The position numbers and the translations under genes are program-made. Below are positions 8,668 to 17,577 of a stretch of 59,558 nucleotides of DNA, piece after piece; within the stretch, counting starts at the first letter, position 1; each line of letters begins with the position of its first letter. The stretch spans positions 1,442,466-1,502,023 of the forward strand of contig FN649734.1 in assembly GCA_000310025.1 (NCBI GenBank), read 5' to 3'. The stretch comes from Ectocarpus siliculosus (taxonomy: Eukaryota > Sar > Phaeophyceae > Ectocarpales > Ectocarpaceae). The notes under the pieces were generated by a model that was not told where the DNA came from, made no database searches, and saw only the letters and a program-made list of their open reading frames with translations.

Positions 8668-9627
8668 CAGCCCAACGGCGGCTTGTCGTTACTCCCCGAC
8701 CCGCCGATGGCAAAACAGGGAGCAGCTAGATATGTGTCGCAGGATGCGCGTATAGTAGGTACGATCGAGTGTACCACTCCTGTTCCTACAACCGACACTT
8801 CTGCTACAAGCGGTAGTGCTTCGACCTCATCGGGTGAAGATGGTGTAGCCCACACTCCCGACCACGGCAGCTTCAGCGCTGTCGTCAATGCATATACCCC
8901 AAGGTTAGGAACTCAAGGAGCGACCTGTCTTGAAGGCGGCTCCCCGAGTTTTAACACAGCTCGAGCAGCTTGCACAAGCGGCAGCTTCAGCGCTGTCGTC
9001 AGTAAATATACCCCAAGGTTAGGAACTCAAGGAGCGACCTGTCTTGAAGGCGGCTCCCCGAGTTTTAACACAGCTCGAGCAGCTTGCACAACCCACGATT
9101 ACACCACGTTGCCGCCCGCAAACCAGCCTGAACCATTACGTGTTGGCTACACGAATGCAAGGGTCGGTTTGAGGTGCGGGTACGGAAGGTCGGGATTGTC
9201 GAGCATGCCCAAGAGGTCCGCTCAGACGTCCTCGTGGAAGACCGTTAGGACACCTACGTTGTCGACAATACATGAAGTGTCGCCGGGTTTAGCCACCTCG
9301 AGCGATGCTTTGGACATGTCCACTACGTACGGGTCATCGACAGCCTGCGGCGATACAGCCGATGGAACTCGAGACGGTAATAAAAGTCACTCGCCGCACG
9401 GTGAAGCGAGTATGACCGATTGCGTTGAAAGAAATACGCGTCGATTTCCCGTGGTTTGCGATTCGCGGAGTACCAAAACTGAGCGGTCCCCAACCGCGAC
9501 CACGGAGGTGCTGACAACACCGTATTCGGAGGACGCTCCGATTGCGCCCCTCGCTGAACAAACAGCGAAAAACTCGCGACCCTCGTCAAGAGGAGGTCCG
9601 TCATGTCTCCAACGTGATGGATTCTAG
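8668..9627 (+). CDS. Gag-Pol linker frame downstream of an in-frame TGA
   Basis: This frame follows the Gag stop with no frame change (first residues QPNGGLSLLPDPPMAK; first ATG at 8707) and runs to TAG at 9625. It has no recognised domain and is rich in Ser, Thr, Gly and Pro. It holds a perfect-frame duplication of 114 bases (8866-8979 and 8980-9093; peptide TPRLGTQGATCLEGGSPSFN in both). It overlaps the Pol frame by about 80 bases at 9545-9624, the geometry expected for a +1 frameshift from Gag-linker to Pol. It might be translated only by stop read-through, from an internal start, or not at all. Confidence 0.5.
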   Translation, partial: QPNGGLSLLPDPPMAKQGAARYVSQDARIVGTIECTTPVPTTDTSATSGSASTSSGEDGVAHTPDHGSFSAVVNAYTPRLGTQGATCLEGGSPSFNTARAACTSGSFSAVVSKYTPRLGTQGATCLEGGSPSFNTARAACTTHDYTTLPPANQPEPLRVGYTNARVGLRCGYGRSGLSSMPKRSAQTSSWKTVRTPTLSTIHEVSPGLATSSDALDMSTTYGSSTACGDTADGTRDGNKSHSPHGEASMTDCVERNTRRFPVVCDSRSTKTERSPTATTEVLTTPYSEDAPIAPLAEQTAKNSRPSSRGGPSCLQRDGF

Positions 9628-12600
9628 CGAAAGCACTACAGACTATACACCCCCACCGGGTTGCGCTGTTGGAAGAGTAGAGGACTTGGGGAAACAGACA
9701 TCCCCCTCCTCCGCTATAGCTGGTATTCGTATCTACCCTCCTCCTCCGACCGACGCCAGGTGTTCACCACCAGCGTTTGATCCGAGCAAGGAGTACTGCA
9801 CACCTAACATGGTGTTGTTCTGGCAAGCCCCGTCGGTTTTCTCGCAATGGACGCCCTCCATCTTTACTGTAGATGGTGTGGAATACTCTTGTGGAGAACA
9901 ATTCTTCGCGGCTGCCAAGGCTCGTCTCTTTGGCGACCAAGATACGTTGCGGCGGATTATGCGTGTTTCTGACCCGATTAAACATAAGCGTTACGGACGC
10001 CAAGTTAAAGGGTTTGATGAAGCTGTTTGGGAGCGCGAGCGTGAAAACGTGGTGCGTGTCGCCTCCTACTACAAATTTTCGCAAAATCCCGCTATGCGAC
10101 AACATCTTTTGGGCACCGGCGACAAAATGCTCGTCGAAGCTAGCCCATTCGATGCCATATGGGGCATTGGACATCGCGCGGATGATCCTGCTGCAATCCA
10201 ACCCTCTTTATGGCGGGGCTCCAATCTGCTCGGCAAAAGCCTGCAGGTTGTTCGAGACCTACTCCGAGAGCACGCGCCGACGCCGACACTTCCACCACAA
10301 GTTTCGTCCGACGCTCAGCTCCGGAATACAATACATGAGGTTAACCCTGCAACGCAAGAGCGTATTTCGACGGCTGCCGCCGAGGAGGCCGCCCCGTCGT
10401 CAGGTTACCGCATAAAATCAGCGCATGTTCCAAGGGATCACAGCGCTGAAGTTCTCGCGGTTACGTCCGCTGAGTATCATGAGGAAGATCGTGTACCGTT
10501 GCTCGCTGAGCATGGTCCTTGCCTCGTAGGTGGTGTTGTTACAGTTGACGACGCTTCATTTACGACTCGAGTCAAAATCCACGCTGGGCCAGCCAAATCA
10601 CAATATGGTTGCGCCGCTCTGCTCGATTCAGGATCACCGGCCACGTTCATCAACAGCAACGCTGTCGGTACCCTCAAAGCCATGGGAGCCATCTCAGAGG
10701 CTTGCATATCGCACGGTAACTCACGTTCTTGGGGAGGTTTTGGTAAATCCGAGTCTCTTCAGACGTCTGATACAGTCCGTCTGAGTGTGCAATTTTTCCA
10801 CGGTGATACGCCTTCGGCTTCTCTTGCCGTTTGGGCGCACATCGTCCCTGCAAACACCATGCAGTTTCCCATCCTATTGGGACGCGATAGTTTCATGCGA
10901 TTTAACACTCGCACGTACCGTATGTTGCCTCCGAGGCCACTGGACAATCGCGTTTTTGGTGAATATACGCTTGCCCACCAGGATGATTCTGGTGCGGTCG
11001 CGTATGTGCCCGATTTCACAGCCCCGGCGGACCAATTCCAGCTCCGTTATGCAGGGCCAACGGGTACTTCATTGTCAGACGACCACCAAATGATTGAAGT
11101 CAACTTGGTGCGTTCCAACGGTACACCGGCTCTGACCGGTCAATACCTTGTCGACATGTTGCCTGATGTTTCGTCGAAGGAAGAGATCTTTGTCTCCGAC
11201 GGGCGTCAGTTTGTGCCGCTCGCGGGCGCTGCAGAACTTGAGCCAGGAGACTTGCTCGGTACTGCTGCCGCCCCGCTGATGCGCGTCCCGGTAGAGCATT
11301 TAGAACAACAGTTTAGTGACGAAGCTGACACTTCATGTTCGGTGCCTGGACCTATTTTGGGTTCTACCGAGGATAACGCGGACAGGACCGTCGACCCGCA
11401 GGTGCGTTGCCACGATCCCTTCGTGCACAACCTACGATCCACCGATCCTCCTGTGCCGGACCCAGGGAAATCACCCCCTGCGGCCCCTGCCCCCGCTCAC
11501 ACTTCGCCCTCGCCGCCACCACAGCATGTGATGGAGCGGTTGAGCGCTGATCAGAGAGTTAGCTTTGAGTCATTGTGGAATCGCTTGCCGCCTCACCTGA
11601 AGTTGGTTAAGTTTGATTTACACGGTCCTGGTTGGTCACCAGAGGTCATCACAGAACTTGGTGATCTTTTACATGATTTCCAAGACGTGTTTTCCACATC
11701 CTCGACGGATTTAGGGTCCTGTTCCCTGATGCCGTTTGAGATCAAAGTACCTCCGGATTGTCCCCCTGTGACGTCCAAACCGTATCGTATGAATCCTTTG
11801 GTTGCAAAGCAAGTCGATGCCATTTTGGACCAGTATCTAGCTGCTGGCCTAATTCAGCACTCGACCTCTCCTTATTCCAGCCCCATCGTGGTTATACCAA
11901 AGAAGTCTGGTGGAATACGCATCACGGTTAACTACCGAAAGTTGAACCATATCAGCAGCTTTGGTCAACTTCCCATCCCCCGAGTCGACGAGATTCTAAC
12001 GAAACTCAACAGAGGTTCGATTTTCTCGTTATTCGATTTCACCGGTTCTTTCCACCAGATCACTGTCCACAAGGACACGATCCCCCTTACGGCTTTTGCG
12101 ACCCCCACTCGTTTGTTCGAATGGCTCCGCATGCCGATGGGTGCTAGCCAATCCGCAGGCCACTTTGTAAAAGTGATTAACGAAGTAATCAAAGGACTCG
12201 ATGGAGTCGAGGCATACCTCGATGACGTCGTTGTTTTTGACGAAGGCCCACTGCAGCATGTCCGTAATATGCGCACGCTCTTCGAACGGTTGAGAAAGTA
12301 CGACCTCAAACTTTCTCCCTCGAAAGCCACCATCGGTACCACCAAGGCTGACTTCTTGGGGCACACCATATCTTCGAAAGGTGTCCTCCCCAACGCCCGT
12401 AAAGTAGCCGCCCTGGCAGGTATGCCCATGCCTACGACCGTCAAGCAACTCAGGTCACTCATGGGTGGTCTGAGCTACTACCGACGTTTCCTCAGAGACA
12501 TGGCCAAGCGTGTGAAGTCCATTACGCACTTGCTCAAAAAAGGTGTTCCCTTCGCTTTCACGAGCGACATGGAAACAACTGTTCGCAGCCTACTGGCTGA

Positions 12601-13012
12601 GCTCGCGAAACCGCCCATTTTAGTGTTTCCTGATTGGGACGCTATTGCGGACGGTACACGCCCTTTACGTCTTTGCTGTGACGCCAGCTCCGACGGTCTC
12701 GGCGCCGCGCTGGAGCAAGAGCAGAAAGACGGCTCGGTACGGCCGATCGTTTTCATCAGCAGAGCCACGCTCGACGCTGAACGCAACTGGACCGCTCTCG
12801 ATCTCGAAGCAGGAGCCGTTGTATGGGCGATCAAGCGTCTCCGCGAATACCTTCGTGGCACACACTTCCGCATCTATTCCGACAATAAGGCGCTGGAAAG
12901 TTTGTCAAAAATCAGCGAGCACAACCCACGCGTCCAACGCTGGATTGAGTTCCTTGAAGCATACAGCTACACGTTAGGAGTACCGACGAGGTGCCTCCAA
13001 CGGAAACGCTGA
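9542..13012 (+). CDS. pol: retroelement Pol part 1: NADAR, aspartic protease, RT, RNase H
   Basis: The open frame runs from 9542; the first ATG is 9617 (MDSSESTTDY). Numbering from 9542, residues 90-243 are a NADAR domain and 355-455 an aspartic protease (ALLDSGSPATF with the D-S-G catalytic triad at 362-364, then ILLGRD). A Pro-rich spacer follows. Residues 735-950 are reverse transcriptase with YLDDVVVFD (catalytic YLDD at 892-895), and 1040-1145 RNase H with CCDASSDG, an LDLEAGAVVWA segment and YSDNKAL supplying the acidic residues. The frame breaks at about 12985: the expected RNase H end continues one frame over (ADMLSRLP at 13008 onward), so one extra base or a +1 shift separates the two halves. 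All visible catalytic motifs upstream are intact. Confidence 0.92.
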   Translation: MRPSLNKQRKTRDPRQEEVRHVSNVMDSSESTTDYTPPPGCAVGRVEDLGKQTSPSSAIAGIRIYPPPPTDARCSPPAFDPSKEYCTPNMVLFWQAPSVFSQWTPSIFTVDGVEYSCGEQFFAAAKARLFGDQDTLRRIMRVSDPIKHKRYGRQVKGFDEAVWERERENVVRVASYYKFSQNPAMRQHLLGTGDKMLVEASPFDAIWGIGHRADDPAAIQPSLWRGSNLLGKSLQVVRDLLREHAPTPTLPPQVSSDAQLRNTIHEVNPATQERISTAAAEEAAPSSGYRIKSAHVPRDHSAEVLAVTSAEYHEEDRVPLLAEHGPCLVGGVVTVDDASFTTRVKIHAGPAKSQYGCAALLDSGSPATFINSNAVGTLKAMGAISEACISHGNSRSWGGFGKSESLQTSDTVRLSVQFFHGDTPSASLAVWAHIVPANTMQFPILLGRDSFMRFNTRTYRMLPPRPLDNRVFGEYTLAHQDDSGAVAYVPDFTAPADQFQLRYAGPTGTSLSDDHQMIEVNLVRSNGTPALTGQYLVDMLPDVSSKEEIFVSDGRQFVPLAGAAELEPGDLLGTAAAPLMRVPVEHLEQQFSDEADTSCSVPGPILGSTEDNADRTVDPQVRCHDPFVHNLRSTDPPVPDPGKSPPAAPAPAHTSPSPPPQHVMERLSADQRVSFESLWNRLPPHLKLVKFDLHGPGWSPEVITELGDLLHDFQDVFSTSSTDLGSCSLMPFEIKVPPDCPPVTSKPYRMNPLVAKQVDAILDQYLAAGLIQHSTSPYSSPIVVIPKKSGGIRITVNYRKLNHISSFGQLPIPRVDEILTKLNRGSIFSLFDFTGSFHQITVHKDTIPLTAFATPTRLFEWLRMPMGASQSAGHFVKVINEVIKGLDGVEAYLDDVVVFDEGPLQHVRNMRTLFERLRKYDLKLSPSKATIGTTKADFLGHTISSKGVLPNARKVAALAGMPMPTTVKQLRSLMGGLSYYRRFLRDMAKRVKSITHLLKKGVPFAFTSDMETTVRSLLAELAKPPILVFPDWDAIADGTRPLRLCCDASSDGLGAALEQEQKDGSVRPIVFISRATLDAERNWTALDLEAGAVVWAIKRLREYLRGTHFRIYSDNKALESLSKISEHNPRVQRWIEFLEAYSYTLGVPTRCLQRKR
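9809..10270 (+). other. NADAR (YbiA/DUF1768-like) domain within Pol
   Basis: About 154 residues follow the NADAR pattern in order: FWQAPSVFSQW, then DGVEYSCGEQFFAAAKARLF (the conserved Glu-aromatic/Lys helix, E119), then GRQV and VWERERE, then YYKFSQNPAMRQHLLGTGD, then LVEASPFDAIWGIG (E199, D204, W207), then LWRGSNLLGKSLQVVRDLL. Characterised members are N-glycosidases acting on riboflavin intermediates or removing ADP-ribose from nucleic-acid bases. The acidic and Trp residues expected in the active site are present, so the domain looks competent. It lies between the Gag-Pol frame change and the protease. Its role in the element is unknown. Confidence 0.9.
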
Positions 13013-13013
13013 C

Positions 13014-13424
13014 ATGCTGTCTCGTCTGCCGATTGAGCCTACTGCCGCCGACATCAACGGTAACAGTCGTTTGACGTCCCCAGAAGACGTTGGTGTGTAT
13101 CTGATCCGAGCGACAGGTCACGCACCACCCGGACAAACCACGCCTGGCGTTGGTTTGGGTGGGCTGGCGCCCCCGAGCGAGAACGCCGCTTTGGGTGGGC
13201 TACCCCTCACTTCCGATGATTTTGCGGATTTTCGCAAACACGGGCCTCGAATGAGGATTGACGACCTTGATGCTCCTGCAGGAGAATTCGTCGCTCGTGT
13301 TTTTCCGTACGTCAATGCGCGAGGACCTTTGCGACACCTTGCGGACGATCGTGCATTGTCTTGCACCGACCACTCCGTATTTGCTGTGCCTGAGGTTACT
13401 TCCGCTGCAACCCAGAAAATATAG
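13014..13424 (+). CDS. pol: retroelement Pol part 2: RNase H tail and linker
   Basis: This frame resumes Pol after the break near 12985 with NADMLSRLPIEP, the usual end of a gypsy RNase H connection, and continues 130 residues of unrecognised linker to TAG at 13422. The integrase frame follows in the same frame immediately after the TAG, so the stop is either a lesion or a read-through site. Confidence 0.75.
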   Translation: MLSRLPIEPTAADINGNSRLTSPEDVGVYLIRATGHAPPGQTTPGVGLGGLAPPSENAALGGLPLTSDDFADFRKHGPRMRIDDLDAPAGEFVARVFPYVNARGPLRHLADDRALSCTDHSVFAVPEVTSAATQKI

Positions 13425-16283
13425 GGTGCTGTGCCGGCACTCCGGTCTTCAGCTTCTCCTGTTGTGTCTCCGATGAGACCATTGTATAGGGACACCGCCA
13501 CGGTTTACGGACCGTCTGCGCGACCCCACACGGATACAGCTGCATTTGCGCTCCCTGTCCACGACACACAGACCGCCGGCGATAACTCTCGGTTGCCCCC
13601 TGTCGTGTCTCATGCGACCGCAACTGTCGACGCCGGCTCCCACTCTGATCGTTTGGATGCCGCCGACTCATTGCCGCCGCCTTCGACCTCTCGGTTGCGA
13701 CCGCATCGTATTGATCCGTCGGAACTGATCTCTACTCGTACGCGTCGCCGAACCGCGGCTGCTGCGGGTCAGCCTCAACCCGATGTAAACTACGGTTTCG
13801 GTCCTGATTTGTCGATCCCCCCACACGTTCCGCGTGCAGGCGCTTCTCGTCGTCAAACACGAGTGACACCAGCTGCCACCACGCCTGAGCCTGCTGTCGA
13901 ACCTGTCCCAACGGTGCCCATAGCGCCGCCGGAGACGGTTACCGACGCCCCTACGGGTCCTCTGTTGGGTTTGTCACAACCGGCTGCTGCAGCTGGTAAG
14001 GCAACGCCCGCAGTGGACTCCATGGTCCTCAATCCTGCAGAATTAGAATTCCGTGAGTCCGTCGAACGCTACACGCGTGCCGATTGGGCGCGGGAACAGC
14101 AGAAAGAGCCGGTGTGTGAAGCCACCATCCGCTACATTCTCCTCAAACGCCCTCAGAGTCTACCTGTCGATTTCTTTGCCAGAGTGTCATATCACTCCAG
14201 GCATAGACCCTCGTTGGAGGATATTCGAGAGCTTGCAGATAAAGGACGCCTCGTCACTGACGATGGCCTTTGCCTCTTGGTACGAAAGAATACCAAGCCC
14301 CCGGTCTCTTCTGACCGTCCCGGAGGACGAGCTGCACGTCTGTTGAATGACGAACCCACTCGTATTTACGTGCCCATGTTAATGCGACCTTGGGTCATGC
14401 AAGCTTGTCATGCCAACGCCCTCTGCCACCTTGGTACCGCTCGCACGCTCAGCTTGCTTGAGAGGTTTTACTGGTGGATTGGGATGAGTATCAGTACTCG
14501 TTGGTGGATTCGGCGATGTTTGAAATGTCAGGCCCGCAAAACTGCGCGCCAGACTATTCGCTGGCCGATTCTCACGATCCCTCTGCCTTCGGCACCAGGG
14601 GTCGCGATTAGCGTCGACTATTTTGGTCCGCTTCCCACAACTCCGCGAGGTTTCTCGTATATTTTGCTATTCACTGACCGTTTCAGTCGGAGAGCCAATA
14701 TGTACGCAGTGACTGACGCCGAGTTCACAGCTGAAGGTACAGCTGACGTCCTTGTCAATAAATACATGCCTGTTTGGGGATGCCCCCTCAGCATTCTTTC
14801 TGACAATGGATTGCAGTTTTGCTCCAAACTGTCGGTTGCCATCCTAAAATTGCTACGCGTCCGAAAAATTACGACGAGCGCGTACCACCCTAGCGGCAAC
14901 GGAGGAGTTGAGCGCGTGAACCACACCATGGCCCAGATGCTGGCGATGGTTGTGAACGAACGACAAGATGATTGGGACATTCATCTCCCTCATGTTGAAT
15001 TCGCGTACAACAACTCCGTTAGCGCTGCAACAGGATTGGCGCCCAATGAGGTGCATATGGCGCGCCTTCCCAGGTTTCCACTGACCGTTTTTGACAACAT
15101 TTACGCTCGTGGTCACCAGTCGCTTGCCCGCGATCAGCTCGAGTATTGCAACCTTGCCGCCGATCGGCAACGGCGCTCCTACGAGCTAGTGCGTGAACAA
15201 CACGCACTCACAGTTTCCCGTATGGAAAAACGGAACTCGAAACTGTCTGATGCCTTACATAAACTACCCGTTTACGCTACCGGTGGTTGGGTGTGGGTCT
15301 ACAACCATTTGGCTACCATCCGCCAAGGTGCCAAACTCACTTCCAAGGCCCGCGCAGACGCTGACTCCCAGGTACTCAAAAAGAAGCTGTCCTTGAATTG
15401 GACAGGTCCTTTTAAAATCCTCGCAGTCGGTCCTTGCAACAAGGCTTCCGATGGCAGCCCGGTGGCTGACAAGCTCCTGTATTTGGATCTTCCCTCCGAT
15501 ATGCCCGGAGTGGATGCCAAGCGCCGAGTTTCTGTCGCTCGTTGCAAACCGTGTGCGAACCCACACGATAGTGACGACATGCCTCGGTTCTTGCCTGCAG
15601 GCCTCACGCAGTATGTTCTCAACAACTACACGACGAAGTCTCCGCCGTACCATGTTACCGCGGACGATGTTTCGGCGCCTGTCCGCAGGCTCGAGGTTGA
15701 GAAAATCACGGGACACCAGTCGGTTCGAGGACGTGGCGGCGTTATCGCAGTCATGTACGAGACCCACTGGAAAGGTCTTCTGCGGCCCTCGTGGGAACGA
15801 GAAATGGACCTCCAACACTCCCGAAAACAGATTCTTCTGTATTGGGCTGGTACACCCGACCATCACCGGCAGACTAACCGTCTGTATCGTCGCATGCGCA
15901 TTGGCGCAGCGGAACGTGAACTGTCTCGCATCAAAGGCGAGCGGTCCTCGTCGCCCGGGTACGAATATGTTCCCCGCGATGTTTGGGCCCGCCGTTTTCG
16001 CAACACCGTGCTGCCTGTAGGCGCACACTTCTGGTACAAGGCTCAAGACGCTCTATGGTGGCTAGGGAAAATCTCCGGACATACTCCGACTACAAACGTC
16101 TTCGTCGTTCGCTTCCTGGATGACCCTGGACCTGTCAAGATCACCCTCTCCCCTTCGCGCTACACGACAGCTTTGGGAGCTGTTTGTGGTTCTTGGTGCC
16201 TTCAGCTGCACCGAAGTAGTCCCTTCATGCGAGGTATCTTACGCAATGTAGACGAGTCGCGTGGTACGGCTATAGATGCCTGA
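13425..16283 (+). CDS. pol: retroelement integrase with chromodomain and Tudor-like domain
   Basis: Open in the same frame as the upstream piece after TAG 13422. Numbering from 13431, the N-terminal 200 residues are Pro/Thr-rich with a basic STRTRRR patch. The zinc-binding H-H-C-C module is at 327-366 (H327, H333, C363, C366 in CLKCQARK). The catalytic core has D396 (SVDYFGP), D458 (LSDNG) and E494 (GGVERVNH), with the D-x35-E spacing. A GPF motif lies at 659-668 (TGPFKILAVG). Residues 755-806 resemble a chromodomain (THWKGLLRPSWERE), and 862-911 resemble a Tudor-type barrel (FWYKAQDALWWLGK, then FVVRFLDDPGPVKI). The catalytic set looks complete. The C-terminal readers probably steer insertion toward marked chromatin (inference from chromoviruses). 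Confidence 0.92.
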   Translation, partial: GAVPALRSSASPVVSPMRPLYRDTATVYGPSARPHTDTAAFALPVHDTQTAGDNSRLPPVVSHATATVDAGSHSDRLDAADSLPPPSTSRLRPHRIDPSELISTRTRRRTAAAAGQPQPDVNYGFGPDLSIPPHVPRAGASRRQTRVTPAATTPEPAVEPVPTVPIAPPETVTDAPTGPLLGLSQPAAAAGKATPAVDSMVLNPAELEFRESVERYTRADWAREQQKEPVCEATIRYILLKRPQSLPVDFFARVSYHSRHRPSLEDIRELADKGRLVTDDGLCLLVRKNTKPPVSSDRPGGRAARLLNDEPTRIYVPMLMRPWVMQACHANALCHLGTARTLSLLERFYWWIGMSISTRWWIRRCLKCQARKTARQTIRWPILTIPLPSAPGVAISVDYFGPLPTTPRGFSYILLFTDRFSRRANMYAVTDAEFTAEGTADVLVNKYMPVWGCPLSILSDNGLQFCSKLSVAILKLLRVRKITTSAYHPSGNGGVERVNHTMAQMLAMVVNERQDDWDIHLPHVEFAYNNSVSAATGLAPNEVHMARLPRFPLTVFDNIYARGHQSLARDQLEYCNLAADRQRRSYELVREQHALTVSRMEKRNSKLSDALHKLPVYATGGWVWVYNHLATIRQGAKLTSKARADADSQVLKKKLSLNWTGPFKILAVGPCNKASDGSPVADKLLYLDLPSDMPGVDAKRRVSVARCKPCANPHDSDDMPRFLPAGLTQYVLNNYTTKSPPYHVTADDVSAPVRRLEVEKITGHQSVRGRGGVIAVMYETHWKGLLRPSWEREMDLQHSRKQILLYWAGTPDHHRQTNRLYRRMRIGAAERELSRIKGERSSSPGYEYVPRDVWARRFRNTVLPVGAHFWYKAQDALWWLGKISGHTPTTNVFVVRFLDDPGPVKITLSPSRYTTALGAVCGSWCLQLHRSSPFMRGILRNVDESRGTAIDA
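15693..15848 (+). other. divergent chromodomain after integrase
   Basis: The pattern VEKITGHQSVRGRGG, then ETHWKGLLRPSWERE, then a helix ending YWA matches the chromodomain layout (strand, hydrophobic-W-K-G core, W-E, helix). The N-terminal aromatic cage residue is not obvious, so histone-mark binding is uncertain. Confidence 0.65.
16014..16163 (+). other. Tudor-like domain at the Pol C-terminus
   Basis: VGAHFWYKAQDALWWLGK followed by FVVRFLDDPGPVKITLSPSRY has the strand and aromatic pattern of Tudor/agenet-type barrels (aromatic-W-x-G-K, then V-x-F-x-D-D). The same block is conserved in the second, broken element near 45560-45720. Confidence 0.55.
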
Positions 16284-16380
16284 TAGCACTGTGGCATTGT
16301 TTTCCTTGTTTTATGTGTATGTATATGTATGTGTATATGTTTGTGTGTTACATGTTTGTGTTTATGTATGTTTGTCTGTA

Positions 16381-16695
16381 TGTTTCCAGCTCGCCCTCTC
16401 GATCTATTTTCGAGACTGGCTATTGCTTCTGTATGTTTCTAGCTCGCCCTCTCGATCTATTTTCGAGACTGGCTATTGCTTCTGTATGTTTCTAGCTCGC
16501 CCTCTCGATCTATTTTCGAGACTGGCTATTGCTTCTGTATGTTTCTAGCTCGCCCTCTCGATCGATTTTTGAGACTGGCTATTGCTTCTACATGTTTCTA
16601 GCACGCCCTCTCGAATATTTCGAGACTGGCTATTGCTCCTTTATGCTTTCCGCTCGCCCTCTCAATCTCTTTGAGACTGGCTCTTGCTTTTGTGT
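16381..16695 (+). repeat. 53-base tandem array in the retroelement 3' region
   Basis: About six copies start at 16381, 16434, 16487, 16540, 16593 and near 16643. The core is GCCCTCTCGATCTATTTTCG followed by AGACTGGCTATTGCTTCT. The first three copies are nearly identical and the last two diverge and shorten. Confidence 0.85.
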
Positions 16696-17565
16696 TGCGT
16701 ACTTTCGCGCCCCGTTTGTCACTTCTCGGTCGGTTGTCGAAAGTTTTCGCTCCCCTTTACCTATTTTTCAATGCGACCTAGGTTCGTCATTAGTTGCGGT
16801 GACACCCAAATTTGGTGCATCATTTAACTCCCCACCCTATGGTTTGCTTTGCATATTTTGTGGTCCAACGTTCCGTCAGTGCTTCTATTGCATGCCTCGG
16901 CCAACGTGTTCCATCTTGGTACTTTCTTTAGCATTTTTCTTCATACAATTGGCCTTGACGTACACGTAGGATTGTTTTCCTCGCCCCACCCCGATCGCAA
17001 GCACGTTGTATCGTGACATGCGAACGTTGTTTTTGGCGTTGGTTCCTGTCCTTTTCTTTGGCCGTTGTTTACGTTCCCCGGAAACCCCCTCTTTCCCTGC
17101 TTTTCTCGATTTTGGTCGACCCCTAGCGGTTTTCCATGTCGTTTGATCCTTTGCAGGCTCGGTTTTCGTTTCTTATTCTTTATGTTTACATTTCAGCACT
17201 CGATCGCATCGTAGCCCCCCTTCCCGTAAGGTTCTGGCTTACTTGATTGCGTATTCGATCGGTTCATTCGTGCGAGATCGTTTGTGATTTTCTCTTCACG
17301 ATTTCGTTACTTCGTGTTATGGTCTTTTCGGTTCGGATGTTTTGGTTATTTTTCGCACCCATGTGCCTTTTTCCGATTTTATCCACCGACTTTGCCGCCC
17401 AGGCTTCTGTGTTTTCTTCTTTCTTGGTTCCGCTTCTTTGGTTTGGTTAACGGAGAGGTGCGGGTGAGGGTTTTGAGTTGTCGTATCTTCGATCCATCCC
17501 GCAATCCTCTTGATTGACTAGAGTCCCTCCGAGGTTTGCTTCTGTATCTGCATCTACGTCCACTC

Positions 17566-17573
17566 AAGGTGGG
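17566..17573 (+). other. candidate polypurine tract
   Basis: AAGGTGGG lies four bases before the 3' LTR start (17578). The second element has CAGGGTGGGCTAG at the same place before its TGTTACG LTR start, which supports the assignment. Confidence 0.5.
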
Positions 17574-17577
17574 CTAT

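Larger units (their letters stand above)
16284..17577 (+). other. retroelement 3' non-coding region
   Basis: This is a T-rich region between the integrase stop and the 3' LTR. It begins with TGTATG-type runs, contains the 53-base tandem array at 16381-16695 and ends in a short purine tract AAGGTGGG (17566-17573) just before the 3' LTR. Short open frames here are Phe/Ser/Leu-rich because of the T-rich composition and I do not regard them as genes. Confidence 0.7.
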
